Shown here in pieces: positions 31,487 to 43,915 of a DNA stretch of 64,000 nucleotides (position 1 is the first letter of the stretch; each line of letters starts with the position of its first letter). The stretch spans positions 88,461,278 through 88,525,277 of the forward strand of contig CM043967.1 in assembly GCA_014529385.2 (NCBI GenBank), written 5' to 3'. This stretch comes from Adiantum capillus-veneris (Eukaryota > Streptophyta > Polypodiopsida > Polypodiales > Pteridaceae). Position numbers and translations under genes: made by a program. The notes under the pieces are model-generated. The model did not search any database. It saw only the letters and a list, made by a program, of their open reading frames with translations, and was not told where the DNA came from.

Positions 31487-34354
31487 ATGATGGCTTTCCC
31501 AAAATTTTTTGGGCGTAGTGGGGAAAATGCTAGGGATTTTTTGGATAACTTGGAGATGGCTTTCCTTGTCTCTGGGAGGGATGATGAAGCATTGAAATTG
31601 AGAGCTTTTCCTTTGGTGCTCAAAGAAGAAGCTAGGGTATGGTTCCAGGCTCTAGATCCAACCCAAAGAATTGATTGGGAGGGATTGAAGGCGGCTTTCC
31701 TACGAAGATTTCAACGAGCCAATTCGGCAGAAGAACTATGGCAACGGCTTCTGGCCCTTCATCAAGTTGACCCTCATGGTTATGCAACCTATGAGGAAGG
31801 TTTTCTAAAACTTTGGGGGCAATGGTCAGACTCACTAAACCCTGGTGAGCGAGCTCCCAATTGCCTCCAAAAGGATCGATTTATCTCAGGTTTGTACCCC
31901 TTGCTAAGGGAGAAGGTAAAAGGAAAATTTCCAAATGCTTTTGAAGATGCCTTAAGAATTGCTAGGGAAAAGAATAGAAAAATTCTCTATCAAGCCCAAG
32001 CTGGCCAGCTAGCTTTGGGAGGCAATATCACAACTATGGAAGCTTCTCACATACCTCCAAATCTGCCTAATGCACCAGACCTCAATAGAGGTCAACAAGA
32101 AGATATGCTCCAACAAATAAACAATCTCACAAACCAGCTAGAGGGGTTGAGAGTAAATCTTGTGCAGGGTGCAAGAAGGCCTATTGAGGGAAATGGTGGG
32201 AATCGGCCACCAATGCGACGTCAAGCAAGGGAAATGTTGTGTTACAATTGTGGGGAAAATGGCCACGGCATGTATAATTGCCCTCATCCCAGAAGATATG
32301 ACTACCCTGTCAGAGGTCCTCGACAACAAGTAAGTCCTCCCAGTGCTAGAGCTCAAGCACAAGAGCAACCGCAACCTCAAATTTTGCAGCCACCTCGTGC
32401 TCAAGCTCAAGCCCCTGCTACTCAACCAAATGTGAGCATCATAAGGATGGAGGAGGTCCTCAAGGGCAGAAGCAACCAGGAAGAAATAGCTAAAGGGAAG
32501 ATGAAGATAGATGAAGTGGCTACAATGCCTATCAAACGTGTGTGTATCCAAGATGAAGTAGGTAAAGAAACAAGCAAGGATGCAAGCAATGAAGCAAGTA
32601 CATCTCGGACAACTAAAGATGAAGCCAAGAAGAGAAAGACCCGTACTAGGTCTCAAATTGACATCTCTGATTTCCCTATGGGATCTCGGACACAACCTTA
32701 TGACTTGACAGCTGATGTGAGTTCTCAAGGACCAAAGATTACTTGGCCACAACTACTTCATGTCTCCCCAAAGCTTCGACGACAATGGTCAGTAATGGTG
32801 AGCACGAGGGCAAAGCGAAGTAAGCTAGTAAGTGTAATCAAAGCATATGGTCTCAAGGATATAGTGCCTTTGGTGGAGGCCCAAATCAAGGGACAGCGGA
32901 TTCCAAAAACTTACATTGACAGTGGAGCAGAGGTTTGTGTCATGACAGAAAAGCTAATGCATCAATTGGGTTTAGAGGTAATGGAATCATCAAACTTTAG
33001 GGCAAAAATGGCCAATAATGTCTCTGTCACTTGTGTGGGTGTAGTGAAAGCTTTGAGAGTTTCTGTTTTTGGAATCACTACAGAGGTTGATGCTTATGTG
33101 ATGCCAGTAAAGGGAGAAGGATACCCCCTTATTTTAGGACGACCTTGGCTCGTGGGTATAGGAGCTAGACAAGATTGGGCAACAGGAGACTTGGAGTTGA
33201 GGCCTCGCATGGGTGGCCATAGTCGGAAGGTGGTTTATAACCTAAAGAATGGGCGACAAGAGAACCTTGAACTAGAGACGTCAGCTGATGAGTGGAGCTC
33301 AAGTGGATGCTCCTCATCCATGGACGAGGAAGAGAGTTCAAGTGAAGAGAGTGATAGCACTCTCGAAGTCATGGGCGTCACCATAAAGGAAACTACCTCA
33401 TTAGAAGACAACCCAAGGATCCAAATGGAGAATGTGTGGGATGCCAGCCTAGAGGAGATGTTATCCAAGGATATAAAGGAAGAAGAAAAGGAGGGTTATG
33501 TAAATGTTCTCAAGAAGCATGCATCATTGCTTATTTCTGATTACACTCACATTACAGGTGTCACTGCAGTGAAGCATCATATCCATCTAAAAGAAGGGAG
33601 CAAGCCAGTAGTACAAAAACTAAGAAGATTAGGAGTTGTGCAACAAAATGCACTGTTGTCTGAGGTGAAGAGACTCTTAGAAGCAGGATTCATATACCCA
33701 GTAGAAGACTCAGAATGGGTCTCCCCAGTAGTGGTGAGGCCAAAGAAGAATGGTAAATGGCGAGTGTGCGTGGATTACAAGCCACTAAATGCTTCAACAA
33801 AGAGGGACCACTTCCCTCTCCCATTTCAAGATGAGATTCTAAATGAGGTAGCAGGCCATGAGAGATACACAGTGTGTGATGGCTACTCTGGCTACTTTCA
33901 AATATGCATTGCAGAGGAGGACCAGAAAAAGACTACTTTCATCACACCATGGGGATGTTTTGCATTTCTAGTCATGCCTTTTGGTCTCACCAACGCTCCA
34001 GCCACCTTTCAACGATTCATGAACATGGTCTTCCAACCGTACTTTGGTAAGTCCATAAGGGTTTTCATAGATGACTTTTCTATTTACAGCTCCAAAAGTA
34101 TGCATCTCGGCAAGATTGATGAAGGATTTACTCGTTTAGCTAAGCTGGGTGGACAACTAAACAAGGACAAATGTCACATTGGGGAAAGCAAGGTTACACT
34201 ATTAGGGCATGTAGTGTCCATTGATGGAATCGAGGTAGATCTTGAAAAGATAGAAACATTGCTAAATCTACCTTCCCCAACTTCCATCAAACAATTAATC
34301 TCTTTCTTGCAGAAGCTAAGATATTTGAGTAGATTCATACACTTACTCTCCTAA
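31487..34354 (+). CDS. Gag-protease-RT polyprotein of the Tat-like element (first open part)
   Basis: The ATG at 31487 (M-M-A-F-P-K) is preferred; the frame is open from 31463 without an earlier ATG. Order: Retrotrans_gag domain (about residues 10-160; W-F-Q-A-L and F-L-R-R-F), zinc knuckle C-Y-N-C-G-E-N-G-H-G-M-Y-N-C, protease Y-I-D-S-G-A-E-V with L-I-L-G-R-P-W, and RT with W-R-V-C-V-D-Y, M-P-F-G-L-T-N-A-P and F-I-D-D-F. All catalytic signatures are intact. TAA 34352-34354, probably once CAA, ends the frame inside the RT connection; the next ORF continues in the same frame. Confidence 0.9.
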   Translation: MMAFPKFFGRSGENARDFLDNLEMAFLVSGRDDEALKLRAFPLVLKEEARVWFQALDPTQRIDWEGLKAAFLRRFQRANSAEELWQRLLALHQVDPHGYATYEEGFLKLWGQWSDSLNPGERAPNCLQKDRFISGLYPLLREKVKGKFPNAFEDALRIAREKNRKILYQAQAGQLALGGNITTMEASHIPPNLPNAPDLNRGQQEDMLQQINNLTNQLEGLRVNLVQGARRPIEGNGGNRPPMRRQAREMLCYNCGENGHGMYNCPHPRRYDYPVRGPRQQVSPPSARAQAQEQPQPQILQPPRAQAQAPATQPNVSIIRMEEVLKGRSNQEEIAKGKMKIDEVATMPIKRVCIQDEVGKETSKDASNEASTSRTTKDEAKKRKTRTRSQIDISDFPMGSRTQPYDLTADVSSQGPKITWPQLLHVSPKLRRQWSVMVSTRAKRSKLVSVIKAYGLKDIVPLVEAQIKGQRIPKTYIDSGAEVCVMTEKLMHQLGLEVMESSNFRAKMANNVSVTCVGVVKALRVSVFGITTEVDAYVMPVKGEGYPLILGRPWLVGIGARQDWATGDLELRPRMGGHSRKVVYNLKNGRQENLELETSADEWSSSGCSSSMDEEESSSEESDSTLEVMGVTIKETTSLEDNPRIQMENVWDASLEEMLSKDIKEEEKEGYVNVLKKHASLLISDYTHITGVTAVKHHIHLKEGSKPVVQKLRRLGVVQQNALLSEVKRLLEAGFIYPVEDSEWVSPVVVRPKKNGKWRVCVDYKPLNASTKRDHFPLPFQDEILNEVAGHERYTVCDGYSGYFQICIAEEDQKKTTFITPWGCFAFLVMPFGLTNAPATFQRFMNMVFQPYFGKSIRVFIDDFSIYSSKSMHLGKIDEGFTRLAKLGGQLNKDKCHIGESKVTLLGHVVSIDGIEVDLEKIETLLNLPSPTSIKQLISFLQKLRYLSRFIHLLS

Positions 34355-35581
34355 GTGATATTTTCTCTACAACAGCTGACTCGTCAAGAGACGCTTGTTT
34401 GGAGTGAAGAAAGTGATGGGCATTTTAGAGAGATTAAAAAAATGTTAGGGTCACTCCCTGTAATCCTCCAACCTTGTTGGGAAGAAACATTCTTTGTAAA
34501 TCCTAGTGTGGGAGAAGAGGCCATTGGTGCTGCCCTCCTAGAAAAAGATCCAAAAACATCCTTTATGAGGCCTGTGTATTTTGGTAGCCGCCTCATGGAA
34601 AACACAGAGAAGGCCTACACCCTGATGGAACAGCTAGTGTTATCTCTCATGTTTGCGGTAACCAAATTTCGGCCATACTTGCTGCCGAAGAGGTTTGTAA
34701 TTATCACTGTGGAGGATATGTTTCCCTATGCACTACAACATATGGAAATCTCTGACAAAATAGCAAAGTGTGTGGTGCGACTTCAAGAGTTTGATTATAC
34801 AATACAGGTTGAAAGAACAACTCGAGCATGCTTAGCCGACATTTTAACAAACAAGTGCTATGAAAAAGTTTTCCATTTGAAGAGAAAGGAACTTCCACCA
34901 CCTCCAGCTCCAGAGGCTTTGGTCAATGCTTATAGCCTCTACTTTGATGGAGCATACAAGAGAACCAAGGATAAGGCAGCTGCAGGCATCGTGGTCTTAT
35001 CTCCAGTGGGAGAGAGGATCCATGGTGAAGGGATCACTCTAGAAGATGTCCACTCCAACAATGAAGCAGAATATCATGCTCTAATTCATGGCCTTTGTTG
35101 GTGCCTCGATAATTCAATTAAGAGATTAAACGCTTTTGGTGACTCCATGCTTTTGGTAAGGCAAATGCAAGGTACATGGGCTTGCAAAAATGCCCGTCTC
35201 TCTACTAAAATGAGAGAAGCAAAAGCTCTTATGAGGAGATTTAGGGAGGCACAAGTACATCATGTGCCAAGAGACCAGAACAAGGATGCAGACCACCTAG
35301 CATCATCAAAGTTAAATGAGTCAATAGTGGGAGCAGTGGCCATCAAACTTCGACTTCAGCAAGGCAAGGAGGACTTGGAAGATATTATGCACATTCTAGA
35401 GCAAGGAGAGGCTCCTAAACACTTGAATGCAGGGGAAAGGCGATGGTTAGCTAGGAAGGCTACCAGGTATCGCATAGTAAATGATGACTTGTATTGTCTT
35501 GGTAAGGATGGTGTGCTTAGGAGAGTGCCTTTGAAGAGTGAAATTGAAGAGATTTTAAAAGCTTGTCACGATGATATGTGA
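34355..35581 (+). CDS. RNase H pair of the Tat-like element (second open part)
   Basis: Same frame as the preceding ORF. First comes a gypsy RNase H in which the usual D-A-S is N-P-S (F-F-V-N-P-S-V-G-E-E-A-I-G-A-A-L), so probably inactive. Then comes a second RNase H of archaeal type: L-Y-F-D-G-A, N-N-E-A-E-Y, G-D-S-M-L-L and K-D-A-D-H-L-A, with acidic residues in place. Two RNase H domains before integrase is diagnostic of the Tat lineage. TGA 35579-35581 interrupts the start of integrase. Confidence 0.85.
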   Translation: MIFSLQQLTRQETLVWSEESDGHFREIKKMLGSLPVILQPCWEETFFVNPSVGEEAIGAALLEKDPKTSFMRPVYFGSRLMENTEKAYTLMEQLVLSLMFAVTKFRPYLLPKRFVIITVEDMFPYALQHMEISDKIAKCVVRLQEFDYTIQVERTTRACLADILTNKCYEKVFHLKRKELPPPPAPEALVNAYSLYFDGAYKRTKDKAAAGIVVLSPVGERIHGEGITLEDVHSNNEAEYHALIHGLCWCLDNSIKRLNAFGDSMLLVRQMQGTWACKNARLSTKMREAKALMRRFREAQVHHVPRDQNKDADHLASSKLNESIVGAVAIKLRLQQGKEDLEDIMHILEQGEAPKHLNAGERRWLARKATRYRIVNDDLYCLGKDGVLRRVPLKSEIEEILKACHDDM

Positions 35582-36645
35582 GGAGGACACTTTGCACACG
35601 ACGTCACTAGTAGAAAGGTTCTACAAGCTGGGTTTACTTGGCCAAGTCTTCATCGTGATGTCAAATACTGGTGTCAAACATGTGATGAATGTCAGAAAGC
35701 AGGATCACGACGGCTCATAGCTGAACCTCAGAACCCAATAAAGGTATATGGGCCCTTTGAGAAGTGGGGAATTGATGCCATAGGGCCTCTACCACGCACT
35801 CAGTGAGGTAAAGAGTACATCATCATGGGAGTAGACTACATGACTAGATGGGCTGAGGCTATGCCGACCAATAGAATTACTGCTAAGGATGTGAGTCAGT
35901 TCATCTTTGACCACATCTGTTGCCGGTTTGCACCCCTCTTGAAATACTATCTGATAGAGGACCAGGGTTTAGAGCAAACTTGGTAGGAGAACTCATGAAG
36001 AAGCTAAATATTCAGCATCAACACTCTACTCCTTACTACCCTCAGTGCAATGGTTTGGTGGAAAAGGTAAATGGAATCATTTGCAAAATTCTCACCAAAC
36101 AGGTACATGCCAGGCGCCAAGATTGGGACAAACACCTGAATGGAGCTCTATGGGCCTATAGAACCTCTTTCAAAACCACATTGGGGTACACACCCTTTCA
36201 TTTGGTTTATGGAAAGGAGGCGCTTTTGCCCATTGAAGTGAAGTTAACAAGTCTTCGAATATTGGGTAGCCAGGTAGGCTCTCAAAAGGAGAAAGTACAT
36301 CAAAGGATCATGGATCTAGAGAGGCTGCAATTGGATCGTGAAGAAGCCATCAACCACTATTCTCAAGAAGCAGAGAAGCGCAGAGAAAAGTTCAACAAAA
36401 AGCTAGCATCCAAAGACATCAAAAAGGGATCTCTGGTGCTTCGATATGACAATCGCTTCGACACTCGTAAGGATGGAAAGTTTCTTTTCCGATGGGAAGG
36501 CCCGTTCTTAGTCACCAAAAAGTTCAAAAATGGCTCTTACAGACTTCAAGACATTGATGGTAAAGTGCACAAGACCATGACAAATAGATGGCTTCTAAAG
36601 CCTTATCACATCAGGATAAGGTCAACTCAAGATCAAAGAAAGTAG
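35582..36645 (+). pseudogene. Integrase of the Tat-like element, stop and frameshift
   Basis: Zinc part G-G-H-F-A-H ... C-Q-T-C-D-E-C; core D in W-G-I-D-A-I-G-P, D in L-S-D-R-G-P-G-F and E in N-G-L-V-E-K-V-N-G. TGA at 35804-35806 and a 1-nt deletion around 35928-35932 (between C-R-F and T-P-L-E-I) break it before the second Asp; the rest is open to 36645. The C-terminal domain (W-E-G-P-F-L-V) is complete. The copy could only move with help from another element. Confidence 0.85.
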
Positions 36646-36670
36646 GCTAGAGGCATAAATACCCCTAGCC

Positions 36671-36686
36671 AGGTTTGGGGGGGCTA
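36671..36686 (+). promoter_or_regulatory. Polypurine tract of the Tat-like element
   Basis: AGGTTTGGGGGGGCTA immediately precedes the 3' LTR start at 36687, the position for plus-strand priming. Confidence 0.7.
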
Positions 36687-38189
<1,503 letters not shown>

Positions 38190-38600
38190 GTGGTTATTCT
38201 AATATCAATTGATTGTTGTAAAATGGTGGTTACTCTTATAGCAATTGATTATCATTAAGTTTGTATGCCGTAACTGAAGTATAGTGTTTAATCAGGATAT
38301 GGATAATGATAATCAAAGGGCTAAGCGCGCTTTTGAGCGTCACTGATTGTCATTCATTGATTTAAAAAATGGTGGTTACTCTTATATCAATTGATTGTTG
38401 TAAGATGGTGGTTATTCTAATATCAATTGATTGTCGTAAAATGGTGGTTAAAATTATAGCAATTGATTGTCGTAAAGTGGTGGTTATTCTTATAGCAATT
38501 GATTATCATTAAGTTTGTATGCCGTAAATGAAGTATAGTGTTTAATCAGGATATGGACAATGATAATCAAAGGCTAAGCACGCTTTTGAGCGTCTCAGAT
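38190..38600 (+). repeat. AT-rich short tandem repeats (insertion context)
   Basis: The phrases TATCAATTGATTGT and TAAAATGGTGGTTA recur in units of about 38 bp, and a longer phrase ending GCGCTTTTGAGCGT appears near 38325 and 38578. The repeat is also present just left of the retrotransposon (28952-29001). It separates the pseudokinase and RING genes. Confidence 0.6.
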
Positions 38601-38649
38601 CCATGTGTGAAGGTGGTGGAGTGAACGACACTGCTCGAACTGCTGCTCG

Positions 38650-39495
38650 TTGCTCCCAGTGGGTACACAATGGAAAGAGGTGAACACTAGGATTGACCGA
38701 GAAATGGTCAAATCCATATGGCCAGGCGTCGTAGATGAAAACATCAAGAAAGGACGACTCAAGCTATCACAATGCATTAATGCAGACATACGAGACAATG
38801 GAGAGAACATATATCTCAATGTTATGGGTCATCCTACGCATCATATGGATTGTCCATTGTGGTTTTCCAAGATGTTATACATGCATTATGTCTTGGGTGA
38901 AGCAGTGGACTTTAGCTCAAGGACACGTCACATGACGGTTGAGGACATTCGCAGTACTGCAATCACCGTCACACGGCAAGAGATGTCATTGGCACTAGAA
39001 GGTGCATCAATGGAAGTGCACCAAGTTAAGGAGGATCTTCAAACTCAACTCAGGCAAGCATCACACGCTACACAAGGCTCTCATGCAGAAGAAACCCTAA
39101 ATAGAGACTTGCAAAGGGAGCTGAAGGTGCTATCTCGCCACGTAAAAGAGTTACAGGCGACTATACAAAAACAAAATGTTGCCACATTGATTGATCACCC
39201 AACATATATTGAGGCCCATCTAGCTTCTGGTGAGCACGGTGGTCCTTGCCCCATATGTAGATCGTTCTTTCATGAGTGGTGTGGGCACTTCAGCTTGCCA
39301 TGCGGACATATGTATCATATATCATGCTTGATGCAAAGCATGATGAATAACTTTCATTGTGCTATATGTGAGTTTGAGATATCCAAAAAGCTATATGCAA
39401 TGTTCAAAATGTCTGAAGACTATAATAAGCTTAAAGGTCAGCGTGAACAGGAGAATGAAGATATTCTCACAAATATTTCACTATCACTTGGATAG
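38650..39495 (+). CDS. Coiled-coil RING-H2 finger protein (cargo gene)
   Basis: Open frame of 281 codons beginning at TTG; the first ATG is 38704 (M-V-K-S-I-W). An upstream exon is possible (CCCAG acceptor near 38660). The middle (about 38980-39170) is Gln/Glu-rich and heptad-like. The C-terminus has C-P-I-C, then L-P-C-G-H-M-Y-H-I-S-C and C-A-I-C, matching a C3H2C3 RING that would bind two zinc ions. RING proteins usually act as E3 ubiquitin ligases; the substrate is unknown. The frame is intact, unlike its neighbours. It ends 288 bp from the convergent transposase. Confidence 0.75.
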   Translation: MLPVGTQWKEVNTRIDREMVKSIWPGVVDENIKKGRLKLSQCINADIRDNGENIYLNVMGHPTHHMDCPLWFSKMLYMHYVLGEAVDFSSRTRHMTVEDIRSTAITVTRQEMSLALEGASMEVHQVKEDLQTQLRQASHATQGSHAEETLNRDLQRELKVLSRHVKELQATIQKQNVATLIDHPTYIEAHLASGEHGGPCPICRSFFHEWCGHFSLPCGHMYHISCLMQSMMNNFHCAICEFEISKKLYAMFKMSEDYNKLKGQREQENEDILTNISLSLG

Positions 39496-39782
39496 TTTTT
39501 GTAACATTTGAAAACATTTACTCATTGTCTTGCGAGAAAGTATTAGTGAATTGTGAATTGTCTTCACTTCAGCTTCAATTATGATATGTGATAATGCAAC
39601 GATTTGTTAGGACTTTGTATATTATGAAGCTTTAATAGTGATTTGTGGCCTTGTAAAGGTTTTTAAGGGCTTCGTTTATTATTAAGCAAATGTCTAAACC
39701 TTAAACTAAATATTAAAAAGAACTTATAAGATAAACAATTTTTGAACTTAACCAGAAGTCACTCAATGGATTCGATAATCTA

Positions 39783-42002
39783 TTAATTAAACCATTGTCG
39801 CTTGCTGCGACGGGTCAAAGTTGGTTCAATTTCCAAATTCTCTTCAATCTCTTCTAAAGTACATGTAGTTTCTACTTCATGAGATTTCCCTTGCAGCTCA
39901 CTGTCTTCGTCCACCACATCATTGGTTACATCATAAGTCCAGCGCGGCATCTCCTCTTTGTAGTTATCAGCTTGCATTCTTGCCAATAGCCGATGGTTGC
40001 AGTACATATACACCAATTTTTCAGCTCTTGAGTTTAGAAGGCAGTTTCTGATGGTGGAATGTACATATTTATATGTACTCCAGTTTCTCTCAGAACTTGA
40101 ATTGGATGCACATTGGGCTAGGATTCTAACAGCTAGGCGTTTAAGGGTTGGTGCACTACCACCATTCATCATCCACCACTTCCACGCTGGTTGCTCCGTG
40201 GCAAGTTTCTGCACAAATTCTGTACCAAACTTACCCTCTTTGAGCTTAAACTTCGTAAGATCAGTAACAATTGATGCATGCTCATCAGGATCATCATAAA
40301 ACCTGCCTATCACATCATAAAAGTCTTCCAGCACCTCCTCATCAAGTTTGTCTATTTCCATTGCCCAATACTCTGGATCCAATAAGAAAGCTACGCTGTG
40401 TAGCGCACTATGTGCTCTAACCCATCGACCATGCACATACTTTCTCAAAATTTATCTCCTCTTTTGAGTGAATGGTGTCTTCCAAGGCTTCACAATTGGC
40501 TCCTGGGGCTCCTCTGGATTTGCAAGGCTTTCTTGAACAGTCCACCAAGCCATCTACACCTTACCTATGTTAGGCAAGGCAGAATCCAGTTGGCGTAATG
40601 CCATCATAATTGGCATCATGACATTGTGCACATCCACCACATCATCCCAGAAGTGGCGATCAGCTAGTAGATCTCTGATCACCCCTATTTTTCTTTTTAT
40701 CTTCTCCCTTTGACCAGCCTCCCATTCTGAAAAAGCGGCACAAAAAAATGTTTCCATCACAGCATTCTTATTTTTTATTAGTGATTATACCATATAATAG
40801 TTGGTGCAAAATGTAGTTTCGCATGGCAGTTTTAACATAGTGGACATCCTCTGACGGTACATGTCAAGAACCCTCTTATGCTTCAAAACAAACTTGACTA
40901 TTAAGCGAGCATTGTCTACTATCCATTTGAACCAGTCTGTGTCTTCCCTCTTGTACCAATCTTGCAATACCAAGTTCAAGCTATGTGTACTGCAACCAGC
41001 ACTATATAGGTGAGAGAAGCGACTTTCAAGTATTCTACTTGCAGCCCTGCAATTTTTGGCATTGTCCATGATTACTTGGACAACATTTTCTTTTCCAAGT
41101 TCCTCAACTGCGTCGCCAATGATGTCATCTATAAAACTGCCAAACTTTATTTGACCAAAGCTATCCACAGCTTTGATACAACATTCACCACGAGGACATA
41201 CAAGCATGATGTTGATCAATGGACGCCTTTGAACGTTGGACCAACCATCACTAACTATGGTGTATCCAGATTGTTCCGTTGCATTTAATATTACCCTTTG
41301 AATATCCTGTTGTGTGCTTGTGTAACATTTATCCAACAATTGGTTTCTCATATGGTGATATGTTGGAGGGGTAAATCCAACACCATACTCCCCAATGTGT
41401 TTCCAAGCTGACTTCCATGCATCACGGGTGACAATGGCCAATGATCCCCCAGTGAAATAGACGGCTTTAGCTAGTGCAAGTTGTGCTTCTTCTAAGGCAA
41501 GTGTTTTGGAGCTCGTCTGTAAGCTAACCTGTCTACGTTTTGATGATCCTACCTGAAAGTCGAGAGATCCATGGTTTGGAGGTGTACTTCCATCGATATG
41601 AGAAGTTGGTTCCCTACTTTGAGTGCTTCCATTGGTGGGCGTTACACCCAATGATCCCTCATACTGGTTTGATCTTATCGATACGGGGGTGTGATGGTCA
41701 AACGTAGAGAGTTTTGGTCTTTTGCTCGTGGAAATTAGCTTACCAATTAAATATTTTAGGCACATAGCTGCTTCTTCTGCACCTAAGCCCTTGCACTTTC
41801 CTCCTTGGATTCTGGTATTGCCACCTAGCAAATGATCCCTTATTCTTGGTGCTCCTCTAGATTTCTCTTTGCCACAAAAGTTACATTTCCAATCTTGATA
41901 CCTATTTAAATTTGTGGCAAAATTCCACTCGAGTCCTGGACTTTTTCCACCTGCCTTTCGCTTGCCCTACGAAGTGGTGCTCTGCGAAGCAGGACCTGGC
42001 AT
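39783..42002 (-). pseudogene. hAT-family transposase (BED, DUF659, hATC)
   Basis: Read leftward from ATG 42002 in one frame of about 740 codons. It shows a BED zinc finger (W-K-C-N-F-C-G, R-I-R-D-H-L-L-G), DUF659 core with V-S-D-G-W and V-I-M-D-N-A, and the C-terminal dimerisation region with S-S-S-E-R-N-W-S. The D, D and E expected of hAT catalysis are all present. Four in-frame stops and no frameshift: TAG 41969-41967 (codon 12), TAA 40787-40785, TAG 40556-40554 and TAA 40451-40449. A predicted leader intron (42870-42091) and TATA box lie upstream. It is the likely, now silent, mobilising enzyme of the giant element. Confidence 0.85.
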
Positions 42003-42090
42003 CGAGGTAGGAGGTCTCCTCAAGGAAGCCAGGCTTGAGACTACAACATCATCGCTCACATTCCCGGTGGAAGACGTACTTATTGGATGC

Positions 42091-42870
42091 CTGCAATACC
42101 AATAAACATATCTCAGTATGCTATCTCTTCTTTCAAGTATTATTCAAACCAAACATTAGTGTTATAATCAATATCACACACAAGCGTAGTAGTGAAGCCT
42201 GAAGGGAATAAACCTCAATGTACTCAAACATGAGCAAGCAAATACAACAGTGAATCAAATATGTGATCAATCCATCCCAAAAGAAGAGATATCGACCCAA
42301 AGATTAACCTTCCTACCCCTTTCATGAATCAGTCCAGTCCAAAAAAGAACTAATGACCCATGATTGGAGCTCTAATCAAAATAGCAAGCAAATACAACGG
42401 TGAATCAAACATGTGATCAGTCCATCCCAAAAGTAGAGATATCGACCCAAAGATTCACCTTCCTACCTGTCATAAATCAGTCCAGTCCAAAAAAGAACTA
42501 ATGACCCATGATTGGAGCTCTAATCGGAATAGCAAGCAAATACAACGGTGAATGAAACATGTGATCAGTCCATCCCAAAAGTAGAGATATCGACCCAAAG
42601 ATTCACCTGTCTATCTCTTTTCAAGAGTCAGTTCAGTCCAAAAAAGAACCAATGACCCATGATAGAAGTTCTAATCAATATAGCAATCAATTTAGCAAAT
42701 ATAACGGTGAACCAAACGTGAGATTAGTCCATCCCAAATGTAGAGATACCGACCCAAAGATTCACCTTTCTACCTCCTTTCAAGAATCAGTTCAGTCCAA
42801 AAAAAAACTAACGATCCATGATCAGAGTTTCATTAACTTTTAATTTTTTAAAGACTATTCATTTTTTTAC
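42091..42870 (-). other. Predicted leader intron of the transposase gene
   Basis: On the minus strand AAAG|GTAAAAAAA (donor at 42870) and TATTGCAG|GC (acceptor at 42091). No ATG occurs in the short leader exon upstream. The intron contains the 149-bp tandem array. It mirrors the left-end gene. Confidence 0.5.
42233..42830. repeat. 149-bp tandem array, four units
   Basis: AGCAAGCAAATA(C)AAC starts units at 42233, 42383 and 42531, with a diverged fourth near 42682 (spacing 148-151). Shared words include CATCCCAAAAG, GAGATATCGACCCAAAGATT and AGTCCAAAAAAGAAC. It is unrelated to the 175-bp array at the other end. Confidence 0.9.
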
Positions 42871-42948
42871 CTTTAGTTTTTCTTCTAAATTTTAAAGGAT
42901 GACCAAATTTAGAGGAAGCGGTAATGTGATGTGATGTCTACTACAGGG

Positions 42949-43095
42949 TTATATAGAGCTGCCAAATATGGAGGGGGAACATGACGGGGCCGACGGGATT
43001 CTTGCTTTGCCCGCCGGGCCCACCGGGGTTTGTAAAGTGCTCGCCGGGCCTGCCGGGGTTTTGGTTGCCCCGCCGATTCTACGTTTTCTACCGGT
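42949..43095 (-). promoter_or_regulatory. Right-end TATA box and GC-rich repeats
   Basis: The minus strand has CTATATAAC (TATA at 42955-42949) directly downstream of GC-rich repeats (42980-43095, GCCCGCCGGGCCC and variants). This mirrors the left end in order and orientation of promoter. The GGGCCC core is palindromic, so the direction of the repeat units themselves is ambiguous. Confidence 0.6.
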
Positions 43096-43259
43096 TTTTG
43101 TAAGTCATGACATTAGATATGTTATTAACATGAAAAAAATAGTGATAATAACAACAATAATTAACATTTAACAAAATGCGTCATCGCGCAATTAAAATCC
43201 CTGCATATCAAGGTGGAGACAGGAGTCAATACATCCGCAAGGCATTGACCAACAACAAA

Positions 43260-43915
43260 CAAAGTTTACATGTCAAGAAATGTGTTATCAAAAATCAACA
43301 ATCATGGAGGGAACCAGGCAAATTTGGGAACGACGTACAGATCTAGCCGAGGCACAATTTCATCAAGGGCGGAAATATAAAGTTTGGATCAAGCAAGACA
43401 GCTTAATTCCTGTAAAAAAGTGGACAGATGAACAGACGAAACACCAAAAGCCAGCAAAGCTTCAAAGAACAATTGTCAACCAGTGGAATACGCAACGGAC
43501 TATATTGGTATGGCGGCCAAAATTACCAATTCAGAACGTGCCAACAACACAAGTATGGATGCCAAAGAAGACCAACGAACAGTTGTCTACAACTGTCAAT
43601 GACAAGCCAAAGCATACAAACAGCACGCAGAAACAAGCAGAATCCACAACAATAACTACAAGGATCTGTACGACCAAAGTCATCCAATCGAAAAGAAAGA
43701 ATGTTCCACAAGAACATGCAACGAAATATACAACAATATCGACTTCAAAGGAGCCACATACGCCAATTCAAAAACCGTGGAAAACAATCAAACAAAGAGC
43801 GGCAGATTCACAACTTCTTCTTGCAAAGAAAATCTGCTAGCCAACTCAGACTACCACAAGAAACCTCAACGACAAATGCCAATAAGCGAATCGCTTATAC
43901 CTTCCTCTTACACCG
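43260..43915 (+). pseudogene. Module ORF of the large gypsy element, 3' half
   Basis: Three frames each carry one module: A-Q-F-H-Q-G-R-K-Y-K-V-W-I-K (frame of 43280), L-Y-W-Y-G-G-Q-N-Y (frame of 43428) and I-Y-N-N-I-D-F-K-G-A-T-Y near 43735. This is the same motif family as in 9833-12006 and 16546-17500. Two frame changes show decay. It resumes the gypsy element after the giant transposon. Confidence 0.45.
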
